A stretch of DNA of 35,616 nt from CAYSLC01 sp964431545 (GCA_964431545.1 CAYSLC010000028.1:1-35616), one strand, 5' to 3'. Shown: positions 8,670-17,018, numbered from the stretch's first letter. Program-made: numbers and translations. The notes: a model not told the origin generated them from the letters alone.

Positions 8670-9197
8670 CTATGAACCGTCGGTGACCCTGTAAGCTTCG
8701 GCCTGGAATGCGCCGATCATGGTTTCGCCTTTGTCATCGGCATGGAGGCTGACTTCTTTGATGACCACGAGCCTCGGCAGATCCGAAAGATTCTCCAGGA
8801 AGAGAAGAATATCAGGACCGGATCCGGCCACGCGGATGGTGAAGGGGATCCGGGCGTAGAAATCGCGATCCTGCTCCTGAGCCCATCCCTTCCCTTTTTC
8901 CGGGGAGAGCAGGGTGAGGTTCGCAAGCCTTGCGGCCTCGGAGATCATCTGAAACAGGGCCTCCGTCTCCTCTTCTTCGGGAAGGCGCCGTTCCATGGAG
9001 TGGAGCCGTGCTTCGAGCCGACGCATCTCCTCGTTCAACGATGCCATCCGGGCCGCGGCGCGTCGGGCCTCCGCGAGATCGTTGGACAAGCTGGCCCGCC
9101 GCCTCTCCATGCCGGCGATCTCCACACGCATCGGCTGGAGGACGAAGATGAAGATGGCGGCCAACAGAACGAACGCTGAGACGTAGTATCTTTTCAT
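8670..9197 (-). CDS. PilO/GspM-like inner-membrane alignment protein
   Basis: 175 aa. One N-terminal membrane helix (about 5-22) follows a short cytoplasmic KRYY, then a long coiled coil (about 25-80), then a small periplasmic alpha/beta domain (FTIRVAGSGPDILLFLENLSDLPRLVVIKEVSL) typical of PilO and GspM ferredoxin-like folds. The start at 9197 overlaps the stop of the upstream gene by four bases (ATGA), so translation is coupled. With PilN it would form the inner-membrane platform of a type IV pilus or type II secretion system. No pilM, pilP or pilQ is adjacent, and just past its stop the DNA changes to the antitoxin remnant. Named as a family, not as a proven pilus gene. Confidence 0.75.
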   Translation of the reverse strand: MKRYYVSAFVLLAAIFIFVLQPMRVEIAGMERRRASLSNDLAEARRAAARMASLNEEMRRLEARLHSMERRLPEEEETEALFQMISEAARLANLTLLSPEKGKGWAQEQDRDFYARIPFTIRVAGSGPDILLFLENLSDLPRLVVIKEVSLHADDKGETMIGAFQAEAYRVTDGS

Positions 9198-9754
9198 GGC
9201 GAATCGGCGGCTCCCGATGGCGTATCTCCCCGCGCCTTCGATGTTCCGGTGATTTCGAACCGGATCGAACGGACCGTCCCGTGGCGCGCATCGGGACTTC
9301 GGGACTGGAACCTCCATTCCGAAAACGGCGGAGTGAAGCCGTCAAACGATGTCTCCTGTTCCAGGCGGTCTTTGAACGCCAAAATCGCTTTCCCGTCCTT
9401 TGCACGCCCCCGCAGGACGATTTCCCGTCTGGTGAAGACCGCCTCCGTCAGAAAAACGGCCCGGGGGATGATATTGTTGAATACCCCCTTGACGGCATGG
9501 ACCAGGGGGGATGGCTCCGCCAGTGCATCGATGATTTCCGCACGCACCTGATACCGGCTCAATGCGCCTTTGAGGCGTTCCACTTGCGCCAGGGCTTGCG
9601 AATGGCGGACGATCCGCTCCTCCAGGGATTCCGTTTCCATCCTCAAAGCGTCCATGCGTCGGTTCAGTGTCTGATAATAGATCAGTTGCGCAGTGGAGAG
9701 CGAAAGGAAAACGATCCAGAAAACGGCCTGATCGCGAGCTTTATTCTTCCCCAT
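9194..9754 (-). CDS. PilN/GspL-like inner-membrane assembly protein
   Basis: 186 aa. The layout is a short charged cytoplasmic N-terminus, one membrane helix (about 11-28), a coiled coil (about 29-65), and a periplasmic domain beginning near IIDALAEPSPLVHAVKGVF that resembles the fimbrial assembly PilN fold. GGAACGAAA precedes the ATG. It is the first gene of the two-gene run with the PilO-like protein. In complete systems PilN links cytoplasmic PilM to PilO through its N-terminal motif; the N-terminus here is only about ten residues long, and no PilM gene is nearby, so the partner must be elsewhere or missing. Local base composition is less GC-rich than in the flanking transporter and hydrolase genes. 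Confidence 0.7.
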   Translation of the reverse strand: MGKNKARDQAVFWIVFLSLSTAQLIYYQTLNRRMDALRMETESLEERIVRHSQALAQVERLKGALSRYQVRAEIIDALAEPSPLVHAVKGVFNNIIPRAVFLTEAVFTRREIVLRGRAKDGKAILAFKDRLEQETSFDGFTPPFSEWRFQSRSPDARHGTVRSIRFEITGTSKARGDTPSGAADSP

Positions 9755-10115
9755 TTTCGTTCCATCCCATACGTGTTCCCCTCCCTCCGTCGTCCTTAAT
9801 ATGATTCACCCGCCATTGCAAGTCCCTGTTGGGCCGGAGCGCCCCTCTTCCCTGGATTGACCTCCTGGATCGGCCGGAGGGATGAGGTTTCTATCCCGCG
9901 TCCCCGATCCGGCTTTACAAGGGATCATGAACCTTGTATCAGTGGGTCGGCGTTTTCCCCGGGGACGGCCGTTGGAAAGCCTCAAGCCGGATATCCGGCA
10001 CCGCTGGGTCTTGGACCGGGGCCGAAATGCCGACCCATGGAACCGAAACCGAATCGAAACCCGACCGGCGCTTCGCCGCCCCGATCAACGATTTCCACGG
10101 AGGATCGATTTCCCA
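9755..10115. other. Divergent intergenic region without recognisable gene
   Basis: This 361-base stretch lies between the PilN-like gene and the efflux pump. Several frames are open because of high GC, but none has a convincing start or domain. I found no promoter with acceptable spacing; TTGCAA and TATTAA toward pilN are only 14 bases apart. CGGAGGA at about 10098-10104 is the ribosome binding site of the transporter. Confidence 0.5.
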
Positions 10116-11360
10116 ATGACCCCACCACCCACCGGACCCCAGCGGGGGTTCGTGGAGACCGTGGCCATGCTGGCCTGCATGATCTCCGTCACCGCCCTCT
10201 CCATCGACACGATCCTCCCGGCCCTGGCCGAGATCGGGGAAGACCTCGGGGTCCGGCGGGCCAACGACAACCAGTTGATGATCTCCCTGCTGATCTTCGG
10301 GATGGCCGTGGGCCAGATGATCTACGGGCCGCTCTCCGACAGCATCGGCCGGAAACCGGCCATCTGCATGGGGTTCGGCCTCTACATGGCGGGAAGCCTC
10401 CTCTCCCTGTTCACCCACAGCTTCGCCGTCATGCTGGCGGGACGGGTCCTCCAGGGGTTCGGGGCCGCCGGGCCGCGCATCGTCACCGTGGCCTTGGTCC
10501 GGGACCAATACGAAGGCCGGGCCATGGCCCGGGTGATGTCCATCGTCATGTCGGTCTTCATCTTCGTGCCGGTGATCGCCCCCTCCTTCGGCCAGCTCCT
10601 GCTGCTGGTGGCCCACTGGCGGGCCATCTTCGGGGTCCTCATCCTCTATGCCGTCTTCGACCTGACCTGGTTCGCCGTCCGTCAGCCGGAGACGCTCCCC
10701 CCCGAGCGCCGGATCCCCTTCTCCCTTACGCGGATCGCCCGCAACATCCGGGAGGTCTGCGCCATCCGGGTCTCACTGGGGTACACGTTGGCGGCCGGGT
10801 TCGTCTTCGGGGCCTTCTTCGGATACCTCAACTCGGCCCAGCAGATCTTTCAGGAGATGTACGGGGCCGGCACCCGGTTTCCCCTCTTCTTCGGAACGCT
10901 GGCGCTGTCCATCGGCGGCGCCCTGTTCCTCAACAACCGGCTGGTGATGCGGTTCGGCATGCGGCTGCTGACGCGCCGGGCCATTGCGGGCATCCTGGGG
11001 CTGTCCGGATGCTACCTCATCGTCGCCTCGATTTCGGGCGGCGTCCCTCCTCTCTGGTCCCTCATGGCCTACCTGATGGTCCTCTTTTTCGGCATCGGGG
11101 TCCTCTTCGGGAACCTCCACGCCATCGCCATGGAACCCCTGGGCCACATCGCCGGCGTGGGCGCGGCGGTGGTCGGGTCCCTGGCCGCCCTCCTCTCGGT
11201 GCCCCTGGGCATCCTCATCGGCCAGTGCTACAACGGAACCATCCTGCCGCTGGTCGCCGGGTTCGCCATCCTGAGCATCCTTTCACTGGCGGCCACCCGC
11301 TGGGCCGATCAGCGCCGCCCCGCCCCGAATCGCGATCCGGATACGGCGGAAACCGCCTGA
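10116..11360 (+). CDS. Bcr/CflA family MFS drug efflux transporter
   Basis: 414 aa with about twelve hydrophobic segments, the normal size for the DHA1 Bcr/CflA group. The MFS motif A appears between helices 2 and 3 as GPLSDSIGRKPA. Conserved helix-1 features typical of Bcr/CflA are present (ALSIDTILPAL), as is the helix 4 stretch AGRVLQGFGAAGPRI. These pumps export drugs or small metabolites by proton antiport across the inner membrane. The start at 10116 is chosen because the upstream open frame is Arg/Pro-rich and unlike the family, and GGAGGA precedes this ATG. No regulator gene is adjacent. The substrate cannot be predicted. Confidence 0.9.
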   Translation: MTPPPTGPQRGFVETVAMLACMISVTALSIDTILPALAEIGEDLGVRRANDNQLMISLLIFGMAVGQMIYGPLSDSIGRKPAICMGFGLYMAGSLLSLFTHSFAVMLAGRVLQGFGAAGPRIVTVALVRDQYEGRAMARVMSIVMSVFIFVPVIAPSFGQLLLLVAHWRAIFGVLILYAVFDLTWFAVRQPETLPPERRIPFSLTRIARNIREVCAIRVSLGYTLAAGFVFGAFFGYLNSAQQIFQEMYGAGTRFPLFFGTLALSIGGALFLNNRLVMRFGMRLLTRRAIAGILGLSGCYLIVASISGGVPPLWSLMAYLMVLFFGIGVLFGNLHAIAMEPLGHIAGVGAAVVGSLAALLSVPLGILIGQCYNGTILPLVAGFAILSILSLAATRWADQRRPAPNRDPDTAETA

Positions 11361-11411
11361 CCATCTGGACTCAGCCGAACCCGACGCCTTACTTCTCCTT
11401 TGACTTTTTCC

Positions 11412-12530
11412 ATGAAATCTGGAAACATCGACCTCATGGCGGCCATCTTCGATGAATTCGAGAAATCGCCCGGACCTCCCCATGACACCGCGTTCCGACT
11501 CGCCTTCCGGAAACGGGAGCTGGCGGAGAGCTTCTTCCGGAATTACCTTCCGAGGGAGATCGGGCGGCAGATTGATTTCAGCAACCTGAAAACGGTGAAC
11601 AAGAGCTTTGTGGACGAAAAATTCCGCCAGCGTCACTCGGATATGATCTACAAAGCCCGATTGAAAGAGAGACCGATCTTTTTCTATCTGCTCTTTGAGC
11701 ACCAGAGCACCCCCGAGCGATGGATGCCGTTTCGGGCACTGGGCTATATCGTCAATTTCTGGAAAGATTACGAGGATCAACATCCGGAGTCGGACCTTCT
11801 GCCGTTGGTTTTTCCGGCTGTTTTCTACCACGGCAAACGGAAATGGCGGTCACCACTCAACCTGCGGGAGATGATAGACGGTTACGACGCGGAATTTGAC
11901 TGGTTTACTCCCGATTTTGCCTACCGGCTCTATGATTTTGGTCGATATGGGGAGGAGAACTTCGATGCCGCCGGCAACAAAGCACTCGACGTCGTTCTTC
12001 ACCTCTTCAAACATATCTTCGACGAGGTTTTCGGCGATCTGTTCGAAGAGACGGTGGAACTCGCCGTTCGAATCGATGACCAGAAGATGTTCCGGGAGAT
12101 TCTCGAATGGGCCGTGACCTATTTCCTGCATGCCCGGAACGAGGATTCCGGGGAACTCATCGATGTGATCACCCGTCAGGCCGAAAGAATCGGAGATCAA
12201 CGGATAAGGAGGGTCGTGATGACAGCCGCCGAGCAGTTGCGGAGGAAAGGAATCGAAGAAGGAAAATTGATCGGGCTCAGGGAAGGGAAAATGATGGGCC
12301 TCCAAGAGGGGAAGACCATGGGCCTCCAAGAGGGAAAGATGAAGACCATCGCCCTTTTACTGAGACAGATCAGAAAGCGCTTCGGCGACACTTCGCCCAT
12401 CCTGGAACAGAAACTCCGTCAATCGGAGCTGGACACCCTGGACCGATTCGCCGAATCGATCTTCGATTTCAAGGATTTGAAGGAGGCCGAAAGCTGGTGG
12501 GAGACCCTCGAAAGGGAAGGCCACGCCTGA
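11412..12530 (+). CDS. Rpn family recombination-promoting nuclease / putative transposase (PD-(D/E)XK)
   Basis: 372 aa from the ATG at 11412; an ATG at 11436 is an alternative with GGAAA in better position. The N-terminal half carries the family signature: HDTAFRLAF, then a PD-(D/E)XK core with Asp77 in HSDMIYK and Glu96-x-Gln98 in LLFEHQST. The C-terminal part holds charged octapeptide repeats (GLREGKM/GLQEGK) and a DUF4351-like tail (LRQIRKRFGD). Rpn proteins are DNA endonucleases that promote RecA-independent recombination in E. coli; they are multicopy, horizontally spread and often phase-variable in length. Coding sequence is less GC-rich than its neighbours, consistent with acquisition. 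Convergent with the radical SAM gene. Confidence 0.85.
   Translation: MKSGNIDLMAAIFDEFEKSPGPPHDTAFRLAFRKRELAESFFRNYLPREIGRQIDFSNLKTVNKSFVDEKFRQRHSDMIYKARLKERPIFFYLLFEHQSTPERWMPFRALGYIVNFWKDYEDQHPESDLLPLVFPAVFYHGKRKWRSPLNLREMIDGYDAEFDWFTPDFAYRLYDFGRYGEENFDAAGNKALDVVLHLFKHIFDEVFGDLFEETVELAVRIDDQKMFREILEWAVTYFLHARNEDSGELIDVITRQAERIGDQRIRRVVMTAAEQLRRKGIEEGKLIGLREGKMMGLQEGKTMGLQEGKMKTIALLLRQIRKRFGDTSPILEQKLRQSELDTLDRFAESIFDFKDLKEAESWWETLEREGHA
12270..12341 (+). repeat. Three tandem 24-base units inside the Rpn-family gene
   Basis: Units start at 12270, 12294 and 12318. The last two share 17 leading bases exactly (12294-12310 and 12318-12334); the first is diverged. Each encodes an octapeptide of the form (I/M)GL(R/Q)EGK(M/T). 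Such units can change in number by slippage without breaking the frame. Confidence 0.75.
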
Positions 12531-12549
12531 TCCCCGGATCGAGGGATCA
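12528..12549. terminator. Palindromic hairpin joining two convergent stop codons
   Basis: TGATCCC at 12528-12534 pairs perfectly with GGGATCA at 12543-12549 around an 8-base loop. The TGA stop of the Rpn gene and the TGA stop of the radical SAM gene are the two ends of the stem. A bidirectional terminator role is plausible, but no T-run follows on either strand. Confidence 0.35.
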
Positions 12550-13533
12550 TCCGTAAAACCCCAAGGGTCTGAGTTCCTCCGACCCATCATACCCTTCCTC
12601 CACCAGATACCCCCGGATTTCGATGCACAGGTCGCAGGCGTTGATATACGCCGGTTTTTCGGGCTTGAATCCGAATTCCCCCTCGGCGAACCCATGCAAC
12701 CCCTTTATCCCGGACCCGTAGAGCATGGTGATGAGCGGATATTTACGGGGATCCAAGGGTTTCCCAAGATCTTCCGCGTCCACCGCGAGCCCGGCGCAGA
12801 GGCCGGGGATGTAGTTTCCGTGGAGATCAATGTGGAAATGGCTGGTGTCCGACAGGCCGCGGGCGCAGGTGGCGGGCTTCCCCTTCAGGATCTCCGCCGG
12901 CGGCCTGACCGGCACATGGGGCCGGAACGTATCCGGGGCCCGGCCGCCCATGTGGATCCAGTAGCGCCGGAGCACCTGAAGCAGATACGCCTTGCCGAAA
13001 ATCTCCTCGTACTCGGTAAGGTCGTGGGGCCGGCCGGGGTCCAGCCGGGAGAGGTCGTCGAGGAAATCGGAGATCCAGGGGAGGACCCGGATCCCCGCGC
13101 TGCGGCAGGCGTCGATCACCCCCCGGACCCTGGCCAGGGGGATGAACTCGTTGTGGAAGGGGCTGATGGAGACCAGGAGCGTGGAGAGTCCACGGCCGGA
13201 GAGGTCCTCCAGGATCGCCGCGGCCCTGTCGGGTTCCGTGAACCAGGAGGCGTTGGTCTCCACGTATTCCACGGTGACGCCGGCCTTCCGGGCGGCATCG
13301 AGAACGTTGCCGAGCCCCTCGGGACGCAGGAACGGTTCGCCGCCGCCGATGTGGACGGCCCGGCATCCCAGGCCGCGGATGGTCCGGAAGATCTCCCCGG
13401 CGGGGCCGGGCTCCAGATAGGCTTTGTCGCGATGGGACCCGCACCGATAGAGGCAGTGACGGCAGGCCGAGGTGCAGGAGTAGTTGGTGATGACGCCGCC
13501 CGAGATCAGCCGGCGGATCCGCGGCGTGGTCAT
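12547..13533 (-). CDS. Radical SAM protein with additional C-terminal cysteines
   Basis: 328 aa. The Cx3Cx2C motif that binds the SAM-cleaving 4Fe-4S cluster is Cys20, Cys24 and Cys27, with another Cys at 31. GGGEPF at 63-68 is the usual SAM-contacting motif. Cys223, Cys246, Cys300 and Cys303 lie in a C-terminal region that looks like a reduced SPASM/twitch domain and may hold a second cluster. A conserved-looking segment, HFHIDLHGNYIPGLCAGL, sits at about 232-249. Substrate unknown. It follows the GH2 lipoprotein by 21 bases, so it is probably cotranscribed with it and the CRP-like regulator. No precursor peptide gene was seen beside it, which argues weakly against peptide maturation. Confidence 0.88.
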   Translation of the reverse strand: MTTPRIRRLISGGVITNYSCTSACRHCLYRCGSHRDKAYLEPGPAGEIFRTIRGLGCRAVHIGGGEPFLRPEGLGNVLDAARKAGVTVEYVETNASWFTEPDRAAAILEDLSGRGLSTLLVSISPFHNEFIPLARVRGVIDACRSAGIRVLPWISDFLDDLSRLDPGRPHDLTEYEEIFGKAYLLQVLRRYWIHMGGRAPDTFRPHVPVRPPAEILKGKPATCARGLSDTSHFHIDLHGNYIPGLCAGLAVDAEDLGKPLDPRKYPLITMLYGSGIKGLHGFAEGEFGFKPEKPAYINACDLCIEIRGYLVEEGYDGSEELRPLGFYG

Positions 13534-13554
13534 GGAAATCGTCCCCTCATGCCT

Positions 13555-15816
13555 TTACGGCGCCACCGTGAAATCGTACCGGTTGGTCCCCAACACCTCC
13601 CCTTCCCCGCTCACCAAGCGGGTCTCCAGGCTGTAGAAGCCCTCCCCCAGGGCGTCCATGACAAGGGGCATCACCGAGGTTCCGGAGTCCGGGGCGATGT
13701 CCAGGTGGATGCTCCCCTTGAGGATCTCCCCGCCCTCCTCGGCGGTGAGCAGGCTGTACGCCAGGCTCGCGCCGGGGAACCCCTCGGCCAGGTCGTTGAC
13801 GGCCCAGAGGACCACCCGGACGGAGGCCCCTTCGGGCCATTGTACCCGGTCCCATTCGATTCCGGGGAGCACCGGCTGGAAGGCGGTCTTCAGGGCTTCG
13901 TAGCCGGGCTTGGGTCGGCGAAGATGATCCACGATCCCCCAGTTGACGGAGGGCCAGTTTTCGTTGAAGAGGAACTGGAAGACGGCGGCCACCGGCGAAT
14001 ACCGATGGCGTCTGTAGGCCTCCGTGGCATAGATGAGGTACCGGGCCTGGTGGGTCTGGGTATTCTCGATGAACGCATCGATGTCGCCGCCCATCGGGAC
14101 CCGGGCGATATCGAAGGTCTCGTGCTTCCGGAAGTTGTGGTAGGCCCACCTGTCCCACTCTTCCGGGGTGTCCGGCCAGAGGGTCTCGGGGTCGAAGATC
14201 TCCCGGAGGGTCTCCAGGACCGGCAGGGCCTGGGCCCCGTATTCGGTGATCAGGGAGAGGCGGGCCGGAATCCCATGGCCCTTCCGGGAGCCGGCATCCC
14301 GTCCCCAAGAGGAGAGTTCCGCCGTGGAAACGTAAGGATGGATGTACCGGGTGTCGTCGGCTTTTTGCAAGGTTTCCAGGAGAACGGCGTCCAGATTCCG
14401 GTTCTGGTCCGGATCGTAGTCCTCGTATCTGGACGCCATCCATCGGGCGTCGAAGGGCGGCTCGTTGTGGGCGCACCAGGCGATGATGGACGGGTGGGAA
14501 TCGAGGAGGTCGACCATGGCCCGGGCCTGGCGGGCCGCCTCCCGGACGAACCGGGCGTCGTCGGTGTACCCCCATTGGAGGGGAAAGTCCTGCCAGACCA
14601 GCAGGCCGGCCTCGTCGCAGAGCCGGTAGAACCGCCGGGGCTCCACATGGGCGTGGACCCGCACCGCGTTGATGTTGGCGCCCCGCATCAGGTCGATGTC
14701 CGCCTCCAGCCGGTCCCGGGTCATCTCGGCCATCCACTGGGAGGAGATGTAGTTGGTGCCCCTAAGGAAGATCCGCCGGCCGTTGATGAACCATGTTCCG
14801 TCGGCCGGATCCCGACGGACGGTCCGGAATCCAACGGTCTCCTCGACCCGGTCCAGAAGCCGCCCGTCCCGCCGGATGTCGAGTTCCAGGCGATAGAGAT
14901 GGGGAAAGCCGTGGTCCCGGGGCCACCACCGGCGAATCTCCCCCGGATGGATCTCCAGGGAGATCTCCTGATCTCCGGGGCGGGCCATTGTCTCCCGTTC
15001 CAGGACCACCGGCCCGTCCGGCCCCTCGGCGAAGTTGTGGGGACGAAGACGGGCCGTCAACCGGACCGGCCTCTCCTTCCTGAAAACCGACCGGAGGTTG
15101 AACCGGACCGTCACCCGGGGATCGGATCCGTCCGGCGTCGCCTCGGGGATCACCCGGAGATCATCGATGGCGACCCCTTCGGAGACCCGGAGACCGACCG
15201 GCTCCCAGATGCCGCCGGTGTTCCGGTCCTGCCCCCGGATCGACCATGCCCCGCCGGGTCGGGTTTCATGGTGGTTGAGAGCCCCCTTGATGAGCCGTTT
15301 TCTGAGGCCCCACTCCTTGCCGGGGATCTCGTGGGGGCTGTCCACCCGGACCGCCAAAATGTTCTCTCCGCCGTAGATCAGATGGGGGGCGACATCGAAC
15401 TCGAAGGGCTCGAAGTACCCCTCGTGGGACCCCAGGAACCGGCCGTTGAGCCAGACGTGGGCCGCGTAATCAACCCCCGAAAAGACCAGCCGGACCATTC
15501 GGCCGCGCAGGGCCTCGTCCGCCCGGAAGGCGCGCCGGTGCCACATGGCGCCCGCGTGGTCGATGCCGGCCAGGTACCAGTTGGTCGGGATCTCCAGGGT
15601 CCGCCATCCCCCGTCGTCCACGTCCACGGCGTAGAGGTTGGCCGGGGCCAGATCGGCGGGCCGGACCCGCCACGGGCCGTCCAGGGGGATCCGGAACTCC
15701 CGCAACGGCGGGGGCGTCCCGCGGAAGAGCTGTCCGGGGGCGCAGCCCGTAAGCGGGAAGAGCCCGCCGGCCAACACCAGCAGGACGGCCAGGAGGCCCG
15801 GAAAGGATCGGGTCAT
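13555..15816 (-). CDS. Glycoside hydrolase family 2 lipoprotein
   Basis: 753 aa. Residues 1-25 form a lipoprotein signal (LTGC, Cys25). Then come the GH2 sugar-binding domain (about 40-205, with VWLNGRFLGSHEGYFEPF), the immunoglobulin-like domain (about 215-330), and a TIM barrel (about 335-610). The acid/base Glu452 lies in WCAHNEPPF and the nucleophile Glu525 in LITEYGAQAL, so the active site looks complete. A beta-sandwich tail follows from about 650. GH2 enzymes are beta-galactosidases, beta-mannosidases or beta-glucuronidases; the specificity cannot be read here. It starts inside the stop of the CRP-like gene (ATGA overlap), so translation is coupled. A surface-anchored glycosidase controlled with an intracellular regulator and a radical SAM enzyme is an unusual set. 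Confidence 0.9.
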   Translation of the reverse strand: MTRSFPGLLAVLLVLAGGLFPLTGCAPGQLFRGTPPPLREFRIPLDGPWRVRPADLAPANLYAVDVDDGGWRTLEIPTNWYLAGIDHAGAMWHRRAFRADEALRGRMVRLVFSGVDYAAHVWLNGRFLGSHEGYFEPFEFDVAPHLIYGGENILAVRVDSPHEIPGKEWGLRKRLIKGALNHHETRPGGAWSIRGQDRNTGGIWEPVGLRVSEGVAIDDLRVIPEATPDGSDPRVTVRFNLRSVFRKERPVRLTARLRPHNFAEGPDGPVVLERETMARPGDQEISLEIHPGEIRRWWPRDHGFPHLYRLELDIRRDGRLLDRVEETVGFRTVRRDPADGTWFINGRRIFLRGTNYISSQWMAEMTRDRLEADIDLMRGANINAVRVHAHVEPRRFYRLCDEAGLLVWQDFPLQWGYTDDARFVREAARQARAMVDLLDSHPSIIAWCAHNEPPFDARWMASRYEDYDPDQNRNLDAVLLETLQKADDTRYIHPYVSTAELSSWGRDAGSRKGHGIPARLSLITEYGAQALPVLETLREIFDPETLWPDTPEEWDRWAYHNFRKHETFDIARVPMGGDIDAFIENTQTHQARYLIYATEAYRRHRYSPVAAVFQFLFNENWPSVNWGIVDHLRRPKPGYEALKTAFQPVLPGIEWDRVQWPEGASVRVVLWAVNDLAEGFPGASLAYSLLTAEEGGEILKGSIHLDIAPDSGTSVMPLVMDALGEGFYSLETRLVSGEGEVLGTNRYDFTVAP

Positions 15817-16880
15817 GTCCCCGCCTCTTCCTCCCCCGCCTCCTCATCCTGCTTTCGGGCCCCCTCCATGAGCAGCCACATGAAGTTGCCCAGGGGTTCC
15901 CGGCCGTCCATCTCCCCGGGCAGCTCGTGGGAGAACTTGAACCGACCCTCCCGGTCCTTGAGCATCTCGAAAAAGGCCTCTTTGTCGGAAACGCCCGCGT
16001 ATTCGGCGCCGACCAGCTCCCCCTCGTTGAAGTAGACCTTTCCGGACCCCCGGCTCAGCTCCAGGGCCAGGACCCCGGTCTTCTGGTTGACGTTGAGGGC
16101 CTGGAACAGCTCCACCGGGGGCATCTCGGCCAGCTGCCCCGCCATCCCGGAGGCGAAGTCCTGGGACCATTCCAGGTTGGTCTTGGCCAGCCGCCTGGCC
16201 AGCATCCGGGCGAAGTACATCTGGAGGGAGGGAAACTTGTAGACGACCTTCCGGAAGTCCCGGCTGCTGATATAGAGGATGGTGGCGGGCTCGGCCACCC
16301 GGATGGTCGCCCCCACCGGATCGCCGGAAAGGAGGCTCATCTCCCCGAAGACCTCCCCCCGGCCCAGGTGGGTGATGCGGACGCCGTCGTCGCCGAGGAC
16401 CTCCACCCTGCCCGAAAGGATGATGTAGAGGTTGGCCCCCGGGTCCCCGCTTTCGATGACCACATCGTCCCGGGCGTATTTCCCGACCCGGAGCAGGGGG
16501 ACCAGTTCGTTGATGTGGCGCTCCTCCAGGGCCTGGAAGAAGGAGTAGTCGGTGAGCAGGCTCGATACCGCGTCGATATCGGCGTCGTCCTTGGCGAACC
16601 GATCCCCGCCGGCGTCGGCCCCGTCATAGGAGATCCGGATCGATCCGGTGCATCCGCTGCACGGGAAGGTTCCGGAGATCTCGGACTTATCGGGCGGGGT
16701 TGCGCCGTTCTCGTACTCCAGCAGCACCTCGGTCACGTCCAACACCAGGATCACGCAGGCCGGTTTTCCGAAGGGTAGCGAAAAGGAGAACCGGTCCGCC
16801 AGGAAAAACTCGTCCGACGCCTCGTAAAGGGGGCAGTTATTGTCCTCGATGATCCGAAACACCACCTCGGGAAAGCCCAT
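15813..16880 (-). CDS. CRP-like cyclic-nucleotide-binding domain protein with DUF4388 (PATAN) domain
   Basis: 355 aa. About 1-60 is an N-terminal alpha/beta module (FRIIEDNNCPLYEASDEF) found in related proteins, followed by a CSGC motif at 74-77. About 115-225 is a cNMP-binding domain with GEVFGEMSLLSGDPVGATI as phosphate-binding cassette; the Arg normally found after Pro in that cassette is absent, so cAMP binding is doubtful. About 248-345 is DUF4388 (PPVELFQALNVNQKTGVLAL, KVYFNEGELVGAEY). No helix-turn-helix is visible, so it probably works through protein contacts. The open frame extends upstream to 17411, but that overlaps the rubredoxin in another frame and has no family character. The start at 16880 begins the recognisable domain. 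Confidence 0.85.
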   Translation of the reverse strand: MGFPEVVFRIIEDNNCPLYEASDEFFLADRFSFSLPFGKPACVILVLDVTEVLLEYENGATPPDKSEISGTFPCSGCTGSIRISYDGADAGGDRFAKDDADIDAVSSLLTDYSFFQALEERHINELVPLLRVGKYARDDVVIESGDPGANLYIILSGRVEVLGDDGVRITHLGRGEVFGEMSLLSGDPVGATIRVAEPATILYISSRDFRKVVYKFPSLQMYFARMLARRLAKTNLEWSQDFASGMAGQLAEMPPVELFQALNVNQKTGVLALELSRGSGKVYFNEGELVGAEYAGVSDKEAFFEMLKDREGRFKFSHELPGEMDGREPLGNFMWLLMEGARKQDEEAGEEEAGT

Positions 16881-16998
16881 TGAGGTCTCCTGTTTGTTTT
16901 CCGTGCCGGTGGCGGGCCCGGCCGCCGGGGCCGCCGGGTTCCATCCATACCGGTTTTGGCATCCGGTGGCAAGGCAAAGCGGGCGGACGGCTCCGGAA

Positions 16999-17018
16999 GG
17001 CCCCCCGCCGGCGGGGCC
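16999..17018 (-). terminator. Hairpin just downstream of the rubredoxin gene
   Basis: GGCCCC at 16999-17004 and GGGGCC at 17013-17018 form a perfect six-pair stem with an 8-base loop, starting eight bases past the rubredoxin stop. No T-run follows. It could reduce read-through into the CRP-like gene 120 bases further on, but in GC-rich DNA such stems also arise by chance. Confidence 0.3.

Noticed and set aside
12694..16035. Plus-strand frame of 1,113 codons opposite the radical SAM, GH2 and regulator genes
   Set aside because: It spans three real minus-strand genes, with the same low-complexity composition typical of antisense frames in high-GC DNA.
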